Notes: a model not told the origin generated them from the sequence alone. A stretch of DNA of 64,000 nt from SIG440 sp045647905 (GCA_045647905.1 JAZRMZ010000014.1:26057-90056); one strand, 5' to 3'; counted from the first letter of the stretch, positions 33,746-42,487 are shown. Numbers and translations are program-made.

Positions 33746-34630
33746 ATGACGGACGGAATAGTTAATGTGAACAAACCTTTGGGAATAACATCTCATGACG
33801 TTGTTTACAGATTGAGACGCATTCTCAATATAAAAAAAATCGGACATACGGGAACCCTTGACCCCGATGCGTCGGGTGTTTTGCCCATGTGTGTGGGTAA
33901 GGGCACAAAAATGGCGGAATATCTCACGGCGGCAAATAAGCAGTATTTGGCAAAACTTCAGCTTGGTGCTTTTACGGACACGCAGGATGCTTCGGGAGAA
34001 GTTCTTGAGTCCTTTGAAGTTGACGTAACAGAAGAACGGGTGCGTGAAGCCGTTATGGGCTTTGTTGGTGAGATTACGCAGATTCCGCCTATGTACTCTG
34101 CCATAAAAATTGACGGAAAAAAACTGTATGAGCTTGCCCGTGAAGGCAAGACCGTTGAACGTGAGCCAAGGCTCATTACCATTCACGGTATTGAAATCAA
34201 AAACATTGATTTGACAACCAACACCGTGGATATGCTTGTTGATTGTTCAAAGGGTACTTATATCAGAACTCTTTGTAATGATATTGGGGCGGCTCTTGGC
34301 TGCGGCGGACATATGGCGGCACTGCACAGGACAAAAAGCGGAAGGTACTCAATTGAAGATTCCTTTACTCTTGAAGAAATAGAAAAAATGGCATCAGAGG
34401 GCAATTTTGAGTTTTTGACACCTGTGGGCGAAGCTCTTCCTGAATATAAGAAGATTGTTCTTGCCGAGAGAAATGCCTATCGGGTGCGTAACGGGATGAA
34501 AGTAAAGGTTGCAGGGCTCAGTGACGGTGAAACATACCGTGTTTTTGATGAAAAAAATGAGTTTCTTGCCCTTGCACGACAGGAAGAAGGGAACTTTGTT
34601 ATTATAAAGAGTTTTTACGGCGGAGCATAA
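33746..34630 (+). CDS. truB: tRNA pseudouridine(55) synthase
   Basis: About 294 residues. It starts DGIVNVNKPLGITSHDVV and has the catalytic Asp in GHTGTLDPDASGVLP; YSAIKIDGKKLYELAR follows, and GTYIRTLCNDIG is the later conserved motif. A C-terminal PUA-like part is present (from about 240). It makes pseudouridine 55 in the T-loop of tRNAs. Another in-frame ATG at 33731 is nearly in contact with AAGGA, so the ATG at 33746 is preferred but uncertain. Confidence 0.95.
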   Translation: MTDGIVNVNKPLGITSHDVVYRLRRILNIKKIGHTGTLDPDASGVLPMCVGKGTKMAEYLTAANKQYLAKLQLGAFTDTQDASGEVLESFEVDVTEERVREAVMGFVGEITQIPPMYSAIKIDGKKLYELAREGKTVEREPRLITIHGIEIKNIDLTTNTVDMLVDCSKGTYIRTLCNDIGAALGCGGHMAALHRTKSGRYSIEDSFTLEEIEKMASEGNFEFLTPVGEALPEYKKIVLAERNAYRVRNGMKVKVAGLSDGETYRVFDEKNEFLALARQEEGNFVIIKSFYGGA

Positions 34631-34667
34631 TTTTCGATTTTGGGCTGAAAGGCTTGTGAGGAATGAT

Positions 34668-35555
34668 ATGACGGTTACAAACAGCAATGACCTTAAACTT
34701 TATATTGACGGAAAAAAGACCGCAGTTGCGCTGGGGTCTTTTGATGCTATGCACAAGGGGCATACAGAGGTTATTGGTGATGCGGTGAAATTTGCAAAAC
34801 AAAATAATATTCCGGCGGTTGTTCAGCTTGTGGAAATTCCGTGCAGCGTCAAGGTCAACACTCTTGAAAGGAGATTACAGATTCTTGAAAAGCTGGGTGC
34901 GGATGTTGTTGTCATTGAAGAATTTTCAGAAGAATTCAAGGCTGTTGGATACCGGGACTTTGTTTCGGAATTTCTTGCGGAGCGGTATAATGCTGCTGCT
35001 GTGTTTTCGGGAGATAATTACCGGTTTGGGCATAATGCGGAGGGCGATACACAAAAACTTGAAGAAGAGTGCAGGAAATACGGAATCAGAGTTTTTGTGA
35101 AGAATTGCATAAAACTTGACAAGGTGGTATCCAGCACCGAAATTCGGGGCTTGGTTCAGAATGGAAAGATGGAAAAGGTTGCTGAATATATGGGCAGACC
35201 TTTTTCGGTGAGCGGAGAGGTTGTTCACGGCAGGGAAATCGGCAGAACAATCGGGTTTCCCACGGCGAACATAAATATGCCTGAAGGGATTGTTGTGCCA
35301 CGTGACGGAGTTTATCTTTCAAAGGTTCTTTTTGACGGTATGGTTTTTTACGGTATCACAAACATAGGAGCAAAACCCACAGTTGACATTGAAGAAAAAA
35401 ATATTGAAACATATATCAAGGACTACAAAGGCGATCTTTACGGAAAAAACATTGAAGTTCAGTTTTTGAAGCGTATTCGTGACATTCAACGTTTTGAAAG
35501 TCTTGAGGAACTGAAAGAACAGTTGGAAAAGGATAAAAAATCGGCAGATAATTGA
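34668..35555 (+). CDS. ribF: bifunctional riboflavin kinase / FAD synthetase
   Basis: About 295 residues. The N-terminal FAD synthetase nucleotidyltransferase domain (to about 170) has the GSFDAMHKGH motif (usually GxFDGxHxGH; here Ala replaces Gly) and VVSSTEIR. The C-terminal kinase domain has GREIGRTIGFPTANI (the ATP/riboflavin PTAN motif) and the late ETYIKDYKGDLYG. It makes FMN and FAD. GTG at 34656 contains part of the GAGGA binding site, so the ATG at 34668 is the start. Confidence 0.93.
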   Translation: MTVTNSNDLKLYIDGKKTAVALGSFDAMHKGHTEVIGDAVKFAKQNNIPAVVQLVEIPCSVKVNTLERRLQILEKLGADVVVIEEFSEEFKAVGYRDFVSEFLAERYNAAAVFSGDNYRFGHNAEGDTQKLEEECRKYGIRVFVKNCIKLDKVVSSTEIRGLVQNGKMEKVAEYMGRPFSVSGEVVHGREIGRTIGFPTANINMPEGIVVPRDGVYLSKVLFDGMVFYGITNIGAKPTVDIEEKNIETYIKDYKGDLYGKNIEVQFLKRIRDIQRFESLEELKEQLEKDKKSADN

Positions 35556-35591
35556 GATGGTTGTGGTGTATATGGGACAAGGGGTGAAAAA

Positions 35592-36824
35592 ATGAAGAAC
35601 TTTTTTGTGTTTACTGACGGAGAGAAAAAATATCTTGAAAGCATTAATGAGTTTTATGACAGCAGTTTGTCGGAGTTTGCAACGAAAAACGAACAGGCAA
35701 TAAGGCTTTCGGGTGCACCCAGATATGACATTATCCGCCCACCCTATTCATATGATGTGGATTGCATTATATATAATCCATTTTATAACAGATATACTGA
35801 CAAAACCCAGGTTTTTTCCTTTTACAAAAATGATGATGTGACAAGACGGGCTCTTCACGTTCAGCTTGTTTCAAAGATAGCAAAAACAATCGGCAGGGCG
35901 TTGAAACTCAATCTTGACCTGATTGAAGCAATTGCCCTTGGCCACGATATGGGGCATACGCCCTTTGGCCACGTGGGCGAAGAGTTTTTGAATGAATGTT
36001 ACAGCGAAAGTACGGCGGAAAGGTCGGGTAAGGCGAGATACTTTAACCACAATGTACACAGCGCAAGAATTTTCAGAAATATTCTGAACACAAATCTCAC
36101 TCTTCAGACTTTGAGCGGTATTGTTGCGCACAACGGGGAAAAGGTTTGCAAGGAGTATTATCCGTCGGATGTGAAAACCTTTGAGGAATTTGATGCAATA
36201 ATGGATTCCTGCTATAATGAAAAAGACTTTCACCGCAGGCTCAGACCCAACACCCTTGAGGGCTGTGTTGTCAGAGTCAGCGATATGCTTGCCTATGCCG
36301 GAAAGGACAGACAGGATCTTTACAGATTAAAATTGATTACTGACGAAAAATTCAAGAATGAGCGTCTAATCGGTACAAAGAACCGTGACATAATTTCAAA
36401 CATGATTATCAATATAATCAAAAACAGCATAAATCAGCCCTGTCTTAATATGGACGAGGAAGTTTTTGCGGATTTGCGAGACCTGATTGCCGAAAACAAC
36501 AGACTGATTTATGAGGCGGAGGATGCAAGAGAACCTTACCGTGAAAGTATAAAGCCGTTGATGAAGCAGTTATACAAAAAGCTTCTTGAGGACATTGAAG
36601 CCCGCAATTTTCAGTCACCTGTTTTCAAGCATTATCTAAATGACTATATAATGGGTGAGAATTACCGTGACAAGAAAACACGGAGAATTATTGCGGATTC
36701 GGATGACATTGTGACAGATTTTATTGCCTGCATGACCGATGGGTATTTTATTGACGTGTGTGCAGAACTGCATATTGATGATAAAGCTTTGGCGGAAATA
36801 AAGTATCATTCGTATTTTGAATAA
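35592..36824 (+). CDS. dgt: deoxyguanosinetriphosphate triphosphohydrolase-like protein
   Basis: A 410-residue HD-domain protein. Metal-binding HD residues occur in GHDMGHTPFGHVGE (about 118-131); an earlier His lies in the RALHVQLVSK helix and the conserved FNHNVHSAR, IVAHNGE and RVSDMLAYAGKDRQD motifs follow. Relatives hydrolyse dNTPs to nucleosides and triphosphate. The length is typical of type-2 dGTPases. GGGGTG is the ribosome binding site. Confidence 0.88.
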   Translation: MKNFFVFTDGEKKYLESINEFYDSSLSEFATKNEQAIRLSGAPRYDIIRPPYSYDVDCIIYNPFYNRYTDKTQVFSFYKNDDVTRRALHVQLVSKIAKTIGRALKLNLDLIEAIALGHDMGHTPFGHVGEEFLNECYSESTAERSGKARYFNHNVHSARIFRNILNTNLTLQTLSGIVAHNGEKVCKEYYPSDVKTFEEFDAIMDSCYNEKDFHRRLRPNTLEGCVVRVSDMLAYAGKDRQDLYRLKLITDEKFKNERLIGTKNRDIISNMIINIIKNSINQPCLNMDEEVFADLRDLIAENNRLIYEAEDAREPYRESIKPLMKQLYKKLLEDIEARNFQSPVFKHYLNDYIMGENYRDKKTRRIIADSDDIVTDFIACMTDGYFIDVCAELHIDDKALAEIKYHSYFE

Positions 36825-36851
36825 AAAAATAAAAAATTTTCAAATTACCCC

Positions 36852-36880
36852 TTTACAAATAAAAAAGTTTGTGGTATAAT
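36852..36880 (+). promoter_or_regulatory. promoter of tRNA-Ala
   Basis: TTTACA (36852-36857), 17 bases, TATAAT (36875-36880), about 33 bases before the tRNA. Confidence 0.85.
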
Positions 36881-36913
36881 AAGTTCTGTTGTGTGAACAA
36901 CTTAACTTAATAT

Positions 36914-36989
36914 GGGGGTGTAGCTCAGTTGGGAGAGCACCTGCCTTGCAAGCAGGGGGTCAGGAGTTCGACTCTCCTCATCTCCACCA
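36914..36989 (+). tRNA. tRNA-Ala (anticodon TGC)
   Basis: A 76-base cloverleaf with acceptor GGGGGTG / CATCTCC (two G-U pairs), D-arm GCTC...GAGC, anticodon stem CCTGC / GCAGG around CTTGCAA, T-loop GTTCGACTC, and an encoded CCA end. The acceptor G3-T70 position matches the Ala identity pair G3-U70. Confidence 0.97.
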
Positions 36990-37025
36990 AAAATCGACAA
37001 GGTTCGTCAGAATCTTGTCGATTTT
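36990..37025 (+). terminator. terminator of tRNA-Ala
   Basis: AAAATCGACAAG / CTTGTCGATTTT, a perfect 12-bp stem with a 12-base loop, immediately after the CCA end. Confidence 0.8.
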
Positions 37026-37039
37026 ACTTATTACCGAAA

Positions 37040-37252
37040 CTCTTGACAAGTTTCAGTGTACTTACAAATCAGCTAATTCGCAGTGGTACAAGTATTGGCG
37101 CGAACATCAGGGAAGCTTTTTACGGACATGGCAAAAACGATTTTATTGCTAAACTTCAAATAGCGCTAAAAGAATGTTCTGAAAGTGAATATTGGATTGA
37201 ACTTCTTATAGAAAGCGGATATTATGACGAAAACGCAATTCTGCAGAATTGA
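37040..37252 (+). pseudogene. 5'-truncated four-helix-bundle protein (23S rRNA intervening-sequence protein family)
   Basis: The reading frame ending in TGA at 37250-37252 encodes the C-terminal half of an S23/IVP-type four-helix-bundle protein: NQLIRSGTSIGANIREA, then FIAKLQIALKECSESEYWI. The signature RSGTSIGANIxEA is characteristic. Upstream of it the frame enters the tRNA terminator and tRNA-Ala, with no start codon or ribosome binding site in place, so the N-terminal helices are missing. It appears to be a relic left next to the tRNA gene. Confidence 0.8.
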
Positions 37253-37341
37253 GTTGAGTTAAAGAAAATACTTATTTCATCAATAAATACTGCAAAGAAA
37301 AACAATAATTAGGTTGTATCTATTATGTACTCGAAAACCAG

Positions 37342-37378
37342 AAAAACGGTAGATTCTGTCAGAATCTATCGTTTTTTT
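37342..37378 (+). terminator. orphan intrinsic terminator
   Basis: ACGGTAGATTC / GAATCTATCGT with a TGTCA loop and seven T. It resembles the tRNA-Ala terminator in design and follows the gene relic at 37040-37252. Confidence 0.7.
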
Positions 37379-37382
37379 AACG

Positions 37383-37503
37383 AAATAAATCCTACGGATT
37401 TGTGAAATACCCTTGGGGTGTGGAATATTGCTTCGCAATGTGAAATACGCCTTGCGGCGTGTGGATTTATTACATTTCACAGAAAACGTAAGTTTTCTAT
37501 TTC
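37383..37503. repeat. array of mini-hairpins joined by GTGAAATA-type spacers
   Basis: Short stems (AAATCC / GGATTT, CCC / GGGG, TTGC / GCAA, CGCC / GGCG, GAAAAC / GTTTTC) alternate with GTGAAATA, GTGGAATA, GTGAAATA and GTGGATTTA. The array closes with TATTTCAC, the inverse of the spacer. No ORF. Function unknown. Confidence 0.7.
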
Positions 37504-37506
37504 ACT

Positions 37507-37665
37507 AAAAAATGCGCAGCATGAGAGCTACGCATGAAAAATGCACAACTCCTGATTGTTGCGACACAATTTACACAAAACATTCCCTAGCATGTGAAAA
37601 CAGAGCATGCATTTTTACCGAAATAAAAATACACACCAGGGTCATGTTCATTAAATTATGTCGCA
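37507..37665 (-). ncRNA. structured RNA family, copy 3
   Basis: Read on the minus strand. Promoter TTGTAA (37694-37699), 17 bases, TATACT (37671-37676). Helix C TGCGACATAATTTA / TAAATTGTGTCGCA differs from copy 1 by a G-C to T-A swap with pairing kept. Helix B AAAAATGCA / TGCATTTTT is intact. The terminator hairpin ATGCGTAGC / GCTGCGCAT with a T-run ends at 37507. It is divergent from phoP, with PhoP-box-like repeats in between. Confidence 0.7.
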
Positions 37666-37717
37666 AACACAGTATATCACAAAAGATAGAAATTTACAAG
37701 AGGGAAATGACAAAATT

Positions 37718-37773
37718 TTTACATACAATTAACATAAAAAGACTTTCATTGTTAATATGTTTTGTGGTACAAT
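37718..37773 (+). promoter_or_regulatory. phoP promoter with PhoP-box-like repeats
   Basis: TTTACA (37718-37723) and TTAACA (37729-37734) are spaced exactly 11 bases start to start, the geometry of Gram-positive PhoP boxes. TACAAT (37768-37773) is a likely -10; the -35 is poor, as expected for an activated promoter. Suggests autoregulation of phoPR. Confidence 0.55.
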
Positions 37774-37794
37774 GGAGCATAGGAGGTGGGACTG

Positions 37795-38469
37795 ATGATT
37801 TATTTTGTTGAAGATGATGATAATATCCGGAAACTTGTTTGCTATGCACTTTCAAAGGAAGGATATGAAGTCAAAGGATTTTCTGCCCCGTCAATGTTTT
37901 GGACGGAAATGAAAAAGGCTTTGCCTGAGTTGATTTTGCTGGACATAATGCTTCCTGAGGAAGACGGACTCAGTATTCTTAAAAAACTTCAGAATGCTGA
38001 GAAAACAAAAGGTATTCCCGTTGTTATGCTCACGGCAAAGGACAGCGAGTTTGACAAGGTGACGGGACTTGATATGGGGGCGGATGATTATATAGCAAAG
38101 CCATTTGGTATGACAGAGCTTGTTTCCCGTGTCAGAGCTGTGCTCCGAAGATACCAAAAGACAAATTCGCACAGTGAATATCGCATCGGTGAGCTTTATG
38201 TGAATTCCGACAAGCATATCACCCGTGTTGCCGGAAAAGAAGTCAATCTTTCTTTCAAGGAATATTCTTTGCTTCTTATGCTTTTGCGTGCCGGAGGAAA
38301 TGTGGTTAAGCGTGAAGTTCTGTTGTCGGAGTTGTGGGGCGATTTTTATGATGAGTCCAGAACCCTTGATGTCCACATAAGAAAGCTGAGAGTTAAGCTT
38401 GAAGAAGCCGGAGAATATATACAAACAGTCAAGAATATCGGTTACAAGATTGGAGTGAGCGAAGGGTGA
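37795..38469 (+). CDS. phoP: phosphate-type response regulator PhoP/PhoB-like
   Basis: A 224-residue OmpR/PhoB regulator: receiver (1-118) with the acidic cluster EDDD at 6-9, phospho-Asp near 49 (LLDIMLP), Thr in MLTAKD and Lys in AKPFGM; winged helix (about 130-222) with TLDVHIRKLRVK and IGYKIG. AGGAGG at 37781-37786 selects the ATG at 37795 rather than the GTG at 37786. The stop overlaps the kinase start. The phosphate assignment comes from the neighbouring PhoU-domain Na+/Pi transporter and the 11-bp TTAAC repeats before both. Confidence 0.85.
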   Translation: MIYFVEDDDNIRKLVCYALSKEGYEVKGFSAPSMFWTEMKKALPELILLDIMLPEEDGLSILKKLQNAEKTKGIPVVMLTAKDSEFDKVTGLDMGADDYIAKPFGMTELVSRVRAVLRRYQKTNSHSEYRIGELYVNSDKHITRVAGKEVNLSFKEYSLLLMLLRAGGNVVKREVLLSELWGDFYDESRTLDVHIRKLRVKLEEAGEYIQTVKNIGYKIGVSEG

Positions 38470-40115
38470 ATGCAAAAATATTCCGTTCAAATTTTTTTAC
38501 GTCCATTCTTGTTCTTGTGGTTAGCTTTGTACTTATTTTCGGGATTTTGTTTGAATATTTTGAAAGCCGTCTTTTGTCTGAGTTGAAAAATGAGGCGAAC
38601 TATATTTCCTATGCTGTGCGCAGTGAAGGTGCGGATTTTATTAATAATTTCAAGGGCAGTGACAAAAGAATCACATTAATAAGCTCGGACGGGACGGTTT
38701 TGGCAGATACCTCGTGGGCGACAGAAGGACTTGACAATCATCTGGAACGTGAGGAAATTAAGACGGCAAAAGAAAAGGGCAGCGGTTCAAGTTCAAGATT
38801 TTCAAGCACCTTGACCGAAAAGGTGATTTATTATGCGGTGAAAATGGATGACGGTTCGTATCTGCGTATTTCCACAACCCAGAATTCGATGCTTACCATT
38901 TTGCTTGGACTGATTCAGCCGTTGATTGTGATTGTTGTGATTATTATGGGGATTTCATTTTATCTGTCATATAAGTTATCCAAAACAATTGTTAAACCCA
39001 TAAACGATATTGATCTTGAAAATCCGTCAAACAATGAGGTTTATGAAGAACTGACGCCTCTTTTGAAAAAGATTTCGGCACAGAAAAAAACCATTGACCG
39101 TCAGATAAAAGAGGCACGGCAGAAACAGGAAGAATTCAGACTAATTGCTGAAAATATGAATGAGGGCCTTTTGGTTGTTGATTCATCAGGCACCATTCTT
39201 ACGTATAACAGTGTTGCCATTAAACTTCTGGAAATTGAAGATGTCAACATTGAAAATATTCTGGAAATCAGTCGTGTGGGGGAATTTTGTGATGTTGTGA
39301 AATCAGGTTTAAATGGGCAACGTGCAGAGTCGGATATGGATAACGGCGAAAAAAAGTATCGGCTGATAGCGAATCCGGTTATGGACGGCAAAAAAATTAT
39401 AGGTGCTGTTGTGATGATTATTGATGTGACAGAGAGCGCAAAAAGAGAGCAGCTTCGCCGTGAGTTTACGTCCAATGTCTCCCATGAACTCAAAACTCCT
39501 CTGACGTCAATTTCGGGATTTGCGGAGATGATGAAGGATGGCGTGACCCCTGCAGAAACAGTCAGGGATTTTTCAAGCTCCATTTATGATGAAGCACAAC
39601 GACTCATTACCTTGGTGACGGATATAATAAGAATTTCGGAGCTTGATGAAGGAAATATTCAGATTATGAAGGAAGATGTTGACATTTATGCTCTGGCTGA
39701 CGAAACAATAAATCGTTTGAAAATGGTTGCGGATAAGCGTGGCATAACTGTTCGTCTGATTGGTGAACATATCAAAGTTCATGGCGTGCGAAAAATTCTT
39801 GATGAAATGGTTTATAATCTTTGCGACAATGCCATAAAGTATAATAAGGAAGGCGGCTTGGTTGAGGTTGTTGTCAGCGGATGCGACAACGGAAAGGCGT
39901 ATTTTTCAGTGCGTGACACGGGTATCGGTATTCCGAACACCGAACAGAGCAGGATTTTTGAGAGATTTTACCGGGTTGACAAAAGTCATTCAAAAAAAGT
40001 TGGCGGAACGGGGCTTGGGCTTTCCATTGTTAAACACGGGGCGGCATTTCACAATGCGGAAATCATTCTCGAAAGTGTTGTGGATGTTGGCACAAGAATA
40101 ACGCTGGAATTTTAA
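38466..40115 (+). CDS. phoR: PhoR-like sensor histidine kinase
   Basis: A 549-residue kinase. Membrane helices at about 10-30 and 145-170 flank an extracellular domain of about 110 residues. A HAMP-like linker, a PAS domain (about 225-320, with VVDSSGTILTYN) and a HisKA domain (His near 340 in NVSHELKTPLTSISGFAEMM) follow, then HATPase (DNAIKYN, DTGIGIP, GGTGLGLSIV). The PAS-HisKA layout is that of PhoR. Starts with GTG in GTGA overlapping the phoP stop. Confidence 0.87.
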   Translation: MNAKIFRSNFFTSILVLVVSFVLIFGILFEYFESRLLSELKNEANYISYAVRSEGADFINNFKGSDKRITLISSDGTVLADTSWATEGLDNHLEREEIKTAKEKGSGSSSRFSSTLTEKVIYYAVKMDDGSYLRISTTQNSMLTILLGLIQPLIVIVVIIMGISFYLSYKLSKTIVKPINDIDLENPSNNEVYEELTPLLKKISAQKKTIDRQIKEARQKQEEFRLIAENMNEGLLVVDSSGTILTYNSVAIKLLEIEDVNIENILEISRVGEFCDVVKSGLNGQRAESDMDNGEKKYRLIANPVMDGKKIIGAVVMIIDVTESAKREQLRREFTSNVSHELKTPLTSISGFAEMMKDGVTPAETVRDFSSSIYDEAQRLITLVTDIIRISELDEGNIQIMKEDVDIYALADETINRLKMVADKRGITVRLIGEHIKVHGVRKILDEMVYNLCDNAIKYNKEGGLVEVVVSGCDNGKAYFSVRDTGIGIPNTEQSRIFERFYRVDKSHSKKVGGTGLGLSIVKHGAAFHNAEIILESVVDVGTRITLEF

Positions 40116-40117
40116 TG

Positions 40118-40189
40118 TTAAATCTGTGTTAACCTTGGGTTAAACCTTGAAAAAACATCTTTTTTTTTCGGTTGCTTTTATGATATATT
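40118..40189 (+). promoter_or_regulatory. PhoP-box-like triple repeat and promoter of the phosphate transporter
   Basis: TTAAAT (40118), TTAACC (40129) and TTAAAC (40140) begin exactly 11 bases apart, three in a row, beginning two bases after the phoR stop. TATATT at 40184-40189 is a candidate -10. The spacing matches PhoP/PhoB direct repeats, suggesting that the phosphate limitation system switches on the transporter. Confidence 0.65.
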
Positions 40190-40232
40190 AAAGTTGTTTA
40201 GAGATAATATATTATGAAAGGAAGTTGAAAAA

Positions 40233-41981
40233 ATGGATGTTTTTAAAGTATTGGAGTTAATTGGCGGATTGTGTTTGTTTCTTTTTGGTATGGACGTTAT
40301 GGGTTCGGCACTTGAAAGAAGAGCCGGAGGAGGTTTGCAGTCACTTTTGGGGAAACTGACAACGGGGAAAATTGCCGGTCTTCTCACGGGTCTTGGCGTT
40401 ACTGCTGTAATTCAGAGTTCTTCTGCCACAACGGTAATGGTTGTAGGGTTTGTTAATTCGGGGCTTATGACTTTGAAGCAGGCAATTAATGTTATTATGG
40501 GTGCAAATGTCGGAACCACCGTGACGGCGTGGATTCTAAGTCTTGGAGGAATTGAGGGCGATAACTTTTTTGTGCAGATGCTGAAGCCCATGTCATTCAC
40601 GCCCGTTCTTGCTTTGGTTGGTATTATATTTTTTATGTTCATGAAAAGCAGCAAAAAGAAGGACACCGGCTCAATCCTTCTTGGTTTTGCAGTTTTGATG
40701 TTTGGTATGGATATTATGTCCTCGGCGGTTTCGGGACTGAAGAATGTTGAATGGTTCAATCAACTGTTTGTAATGTTTAAAAATCCGATTCTTGGGGTGA
40801 TTGCCGGCGCAATTCTTACGGCGATTATTCAGTCAAGTTCGGCATCTGTCGGTATTTTGCAGGCACTTTCTGCGACGGGCGCTGTCAGCATCGGTGCGGC
40901 TGTTCCGATTATTATGGGACAGAACATAGGAACCTGTATTACGGCGATACTTTCTTCTTTCGGAACAAACCGAAACGCAAAACGTGCCGCATTGGTGCAC
41001 CTTTCCTTTAATATTATCGGAACTGTGATATGTCTGAGCATTTTTTCTGTTGTTAATTTTGCGATTCAACCGTTGATTTTTGATTCACCGGCAAATGCGG
41101 CGAGCATTGCGGTATGCCATTCAATATTCAACATTGCGTGTACGTCAATTTTGTTGCCTATGTCAGGTGTCCTTGAGAAAATTGCATATATGCTGGTTCC
41201 TGAAACAAAAACACCTGAAAGAATTACCGAACTTGATGAGAGACTCCTTGCAACTCCTTCAATTGCAATTGAAAAATGCGGTGAGTTTGCGGCTGAAATG
41301 GCAAAGGGGGCTGTTTGTGCATTGAAGGACAGCTTGCTGTGCCTGAACCAATATACTCCTGACCTTGCCGAGAAAATCAGAGAGGCGGAAGAAAAAAGCG
41401 ATCACTATGAGGATGTAATCGGAACATATCTTGTGAAGCTCAGCACACATCAGATAAGCGATCGTGACAGTGCAGAATCGGCAAAACTGCTGAAAATCAT
41501 CGGTGATCTTGAAAGAATTTCGGATTATGCTGTTGGGCTTGTGAAGGCAAGTGAGGAAATGAAAGAGAAGAACATGAAATTTTCGGAGGAAGCCATTTCC
41601 GAGTTGAGAAATCTGTGTAATGCAGTGGATGAGATTCTCGGATACACATTGCAGGCTTTTGAACAGAATGACTTTGCTGCGGCGCAGAACGTTGAACCGC
41701 TCGAACAGATCATTGATGCACTTAAAGAAAAGTTGCGCACAGGACATATAAGAAGACTTCAGCAGGGTGCGTGCAGTATTGAAACCGGCTTTGTGTGGTC
41801 GGATATACTGACAAATCTTGCACGTACGTCTGACCATTGTTCTAATATTGCAGGATGCATAATTGATGCGGCAGAAGAGAACCTGAATCTCCATGAGTCA
41901 CTTCGGGCAATTAAGGCAGATGACCCCGGTTTCAAGTCAAAGTATGCAGAATTTGAACGCAAATATCTTGTGCAGGCATGA
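40233..41981 (+). CDS. Na+/phosphate cotransporter with PhoU-like domain
   Basis: A 582-residue NptA-type (SLC34-like) transporter. The membrane part (1-330) contains two inverted QSSSA motifs (IQSSSATTVMVVGFV near residue 64 and IQSSSASVGILQAL near 200) and two GxNxGT motifs (MGANVGTTVTA, MGQNIGTCITA). The C-terminal 230 residues are PhoU-like helices. It imports phosphate with sodium. GGAAG precedes the ATG. It follows phoPR and has PhoP-box-like repeats in front. Confidence 0.93.
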   Translation: MDVFKVLELIGGLCLFLFGMDVMGSALERRAGGGLQSLLGKLTTGKIAGLLTGLGVTAVIQSSSATTVMVVGFVNSGLMTLKQAINVIMGANVGTTVTAWILSLGGIEGDNFFVQMLKPMSFTPVLALVGIIFFMFMKSSKKKDTGSILLGFAVLMFGMDIMSSAVSGLKNVEWFNQLFVMFKNPILGVIAGAILTAIIQSSSASVGILQALSATGAVSIGAAVPIIMGQNIGTCITAILSSFGTNRNAKRAALVHLSFNIIGTVICLSIFSVVNFAIQPLIFDSPANAASIAVCHSIFNIACTSILLPMSGVLEKIAYMLVPETKTPERITELDERLLATPSIAIEKCGEFAAEMAKGAVCALKDSLLCLNQYTPDLAEKIREAEEKSDHYEDVIGTYLVKLSTHQISDRDSAESAKLLKIIGDLERISDYAVGLVKASEEMKEKNMKFSEEAISELRNLCNAVDEILGYTLQAFEQNDFAAAQNVEPLEQIIDALKEKLRTGHIRRLQQGACSIETGFVWSDILTNLARTSDHCSNIAGCIIDAAEENLNLHESLRAIKADDPGFKSKYAEFERKYLVQA

Positions 41982-42165
41982 AATTTGCAAGTATAATATA
42001 ATTGAAAGTCGTTTTCTGCTGCGTTGAGAACGCAAATTTGTTGGTGAGAAGTTAAAAAAAAGAATAAAATAGCCTGAATAAGTATGATTTGATGCGTATA
42101 TTATGTGGTTTTGGTGATAAACTAAGAAAAATTTTGAAAAGAATAAATTTTTTTCAAAAAAACTA

Positions 42166-42194
42166 TTGACAAAATGCAAACTTGCTGTTATAAT
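42166..42194 (+). promoter_or_regulatory. promoter of the tRNA cluster
   Basis: Perfect consensus TTGACA (42166-42171), 17 bases, TATAAT (42189-42194), 38 bases before the first tRNA. Confidence 0.93.
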
Positions 42195-42232
42195 AATTCA
42201 GTCGGTCGGGAACGATGCGGCATATACAATGT

Positions 42233-42306
42233 GCGGGTGTAGTTCAATGGTAGAATCTCAGCCTTCCAAGCTGATTGCGTGGGTTCGATTCCCATCACCC
42301 GCTCCA
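42233..42306 (+). tRNA. tRNA-Gly (anticodon TCC)
   Basis: A 74-base cloverleaf: acceptor GCGGGTG / CACCCGC, anticodon loop CTTCCAA, T-loop GGTTCGATTCC, encoded CCA. First of five tRNAs in one transcript. Confidence 0.97.
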
Positions 42307-42315
42307 GCAAGATAT

Positions 42316-42392
42316 GCGCCTGTAGCTCAGCTGGATAGAGCAATTGCCTTCTAAGCAATGGGTCAGGAGTTCGAGTCTCTTCAGGCGCGCCA
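42316..42392 (+). tRNA. tRNA-Arg (anticodon TCT)
   Basis: A 77-base cloverleaf: acceptor GCGCCTG / CAGGCGC, anticodon loop CTTCTAA, T-loop AGTTCGAGTCT, encoded CCA. Confidence 0.97.
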
Positions 42393-42409
42393 CTTGCTTT
42401 TTTTTATGC

Positions 42410-42487
<78 letters not shown>

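Noticed and set aside
37383..37503. CRISPR-like array
   Set aside because: The repeat unit is only about 8-9 bases, the 'spacers' are self-complementary, and no cas genes are present.
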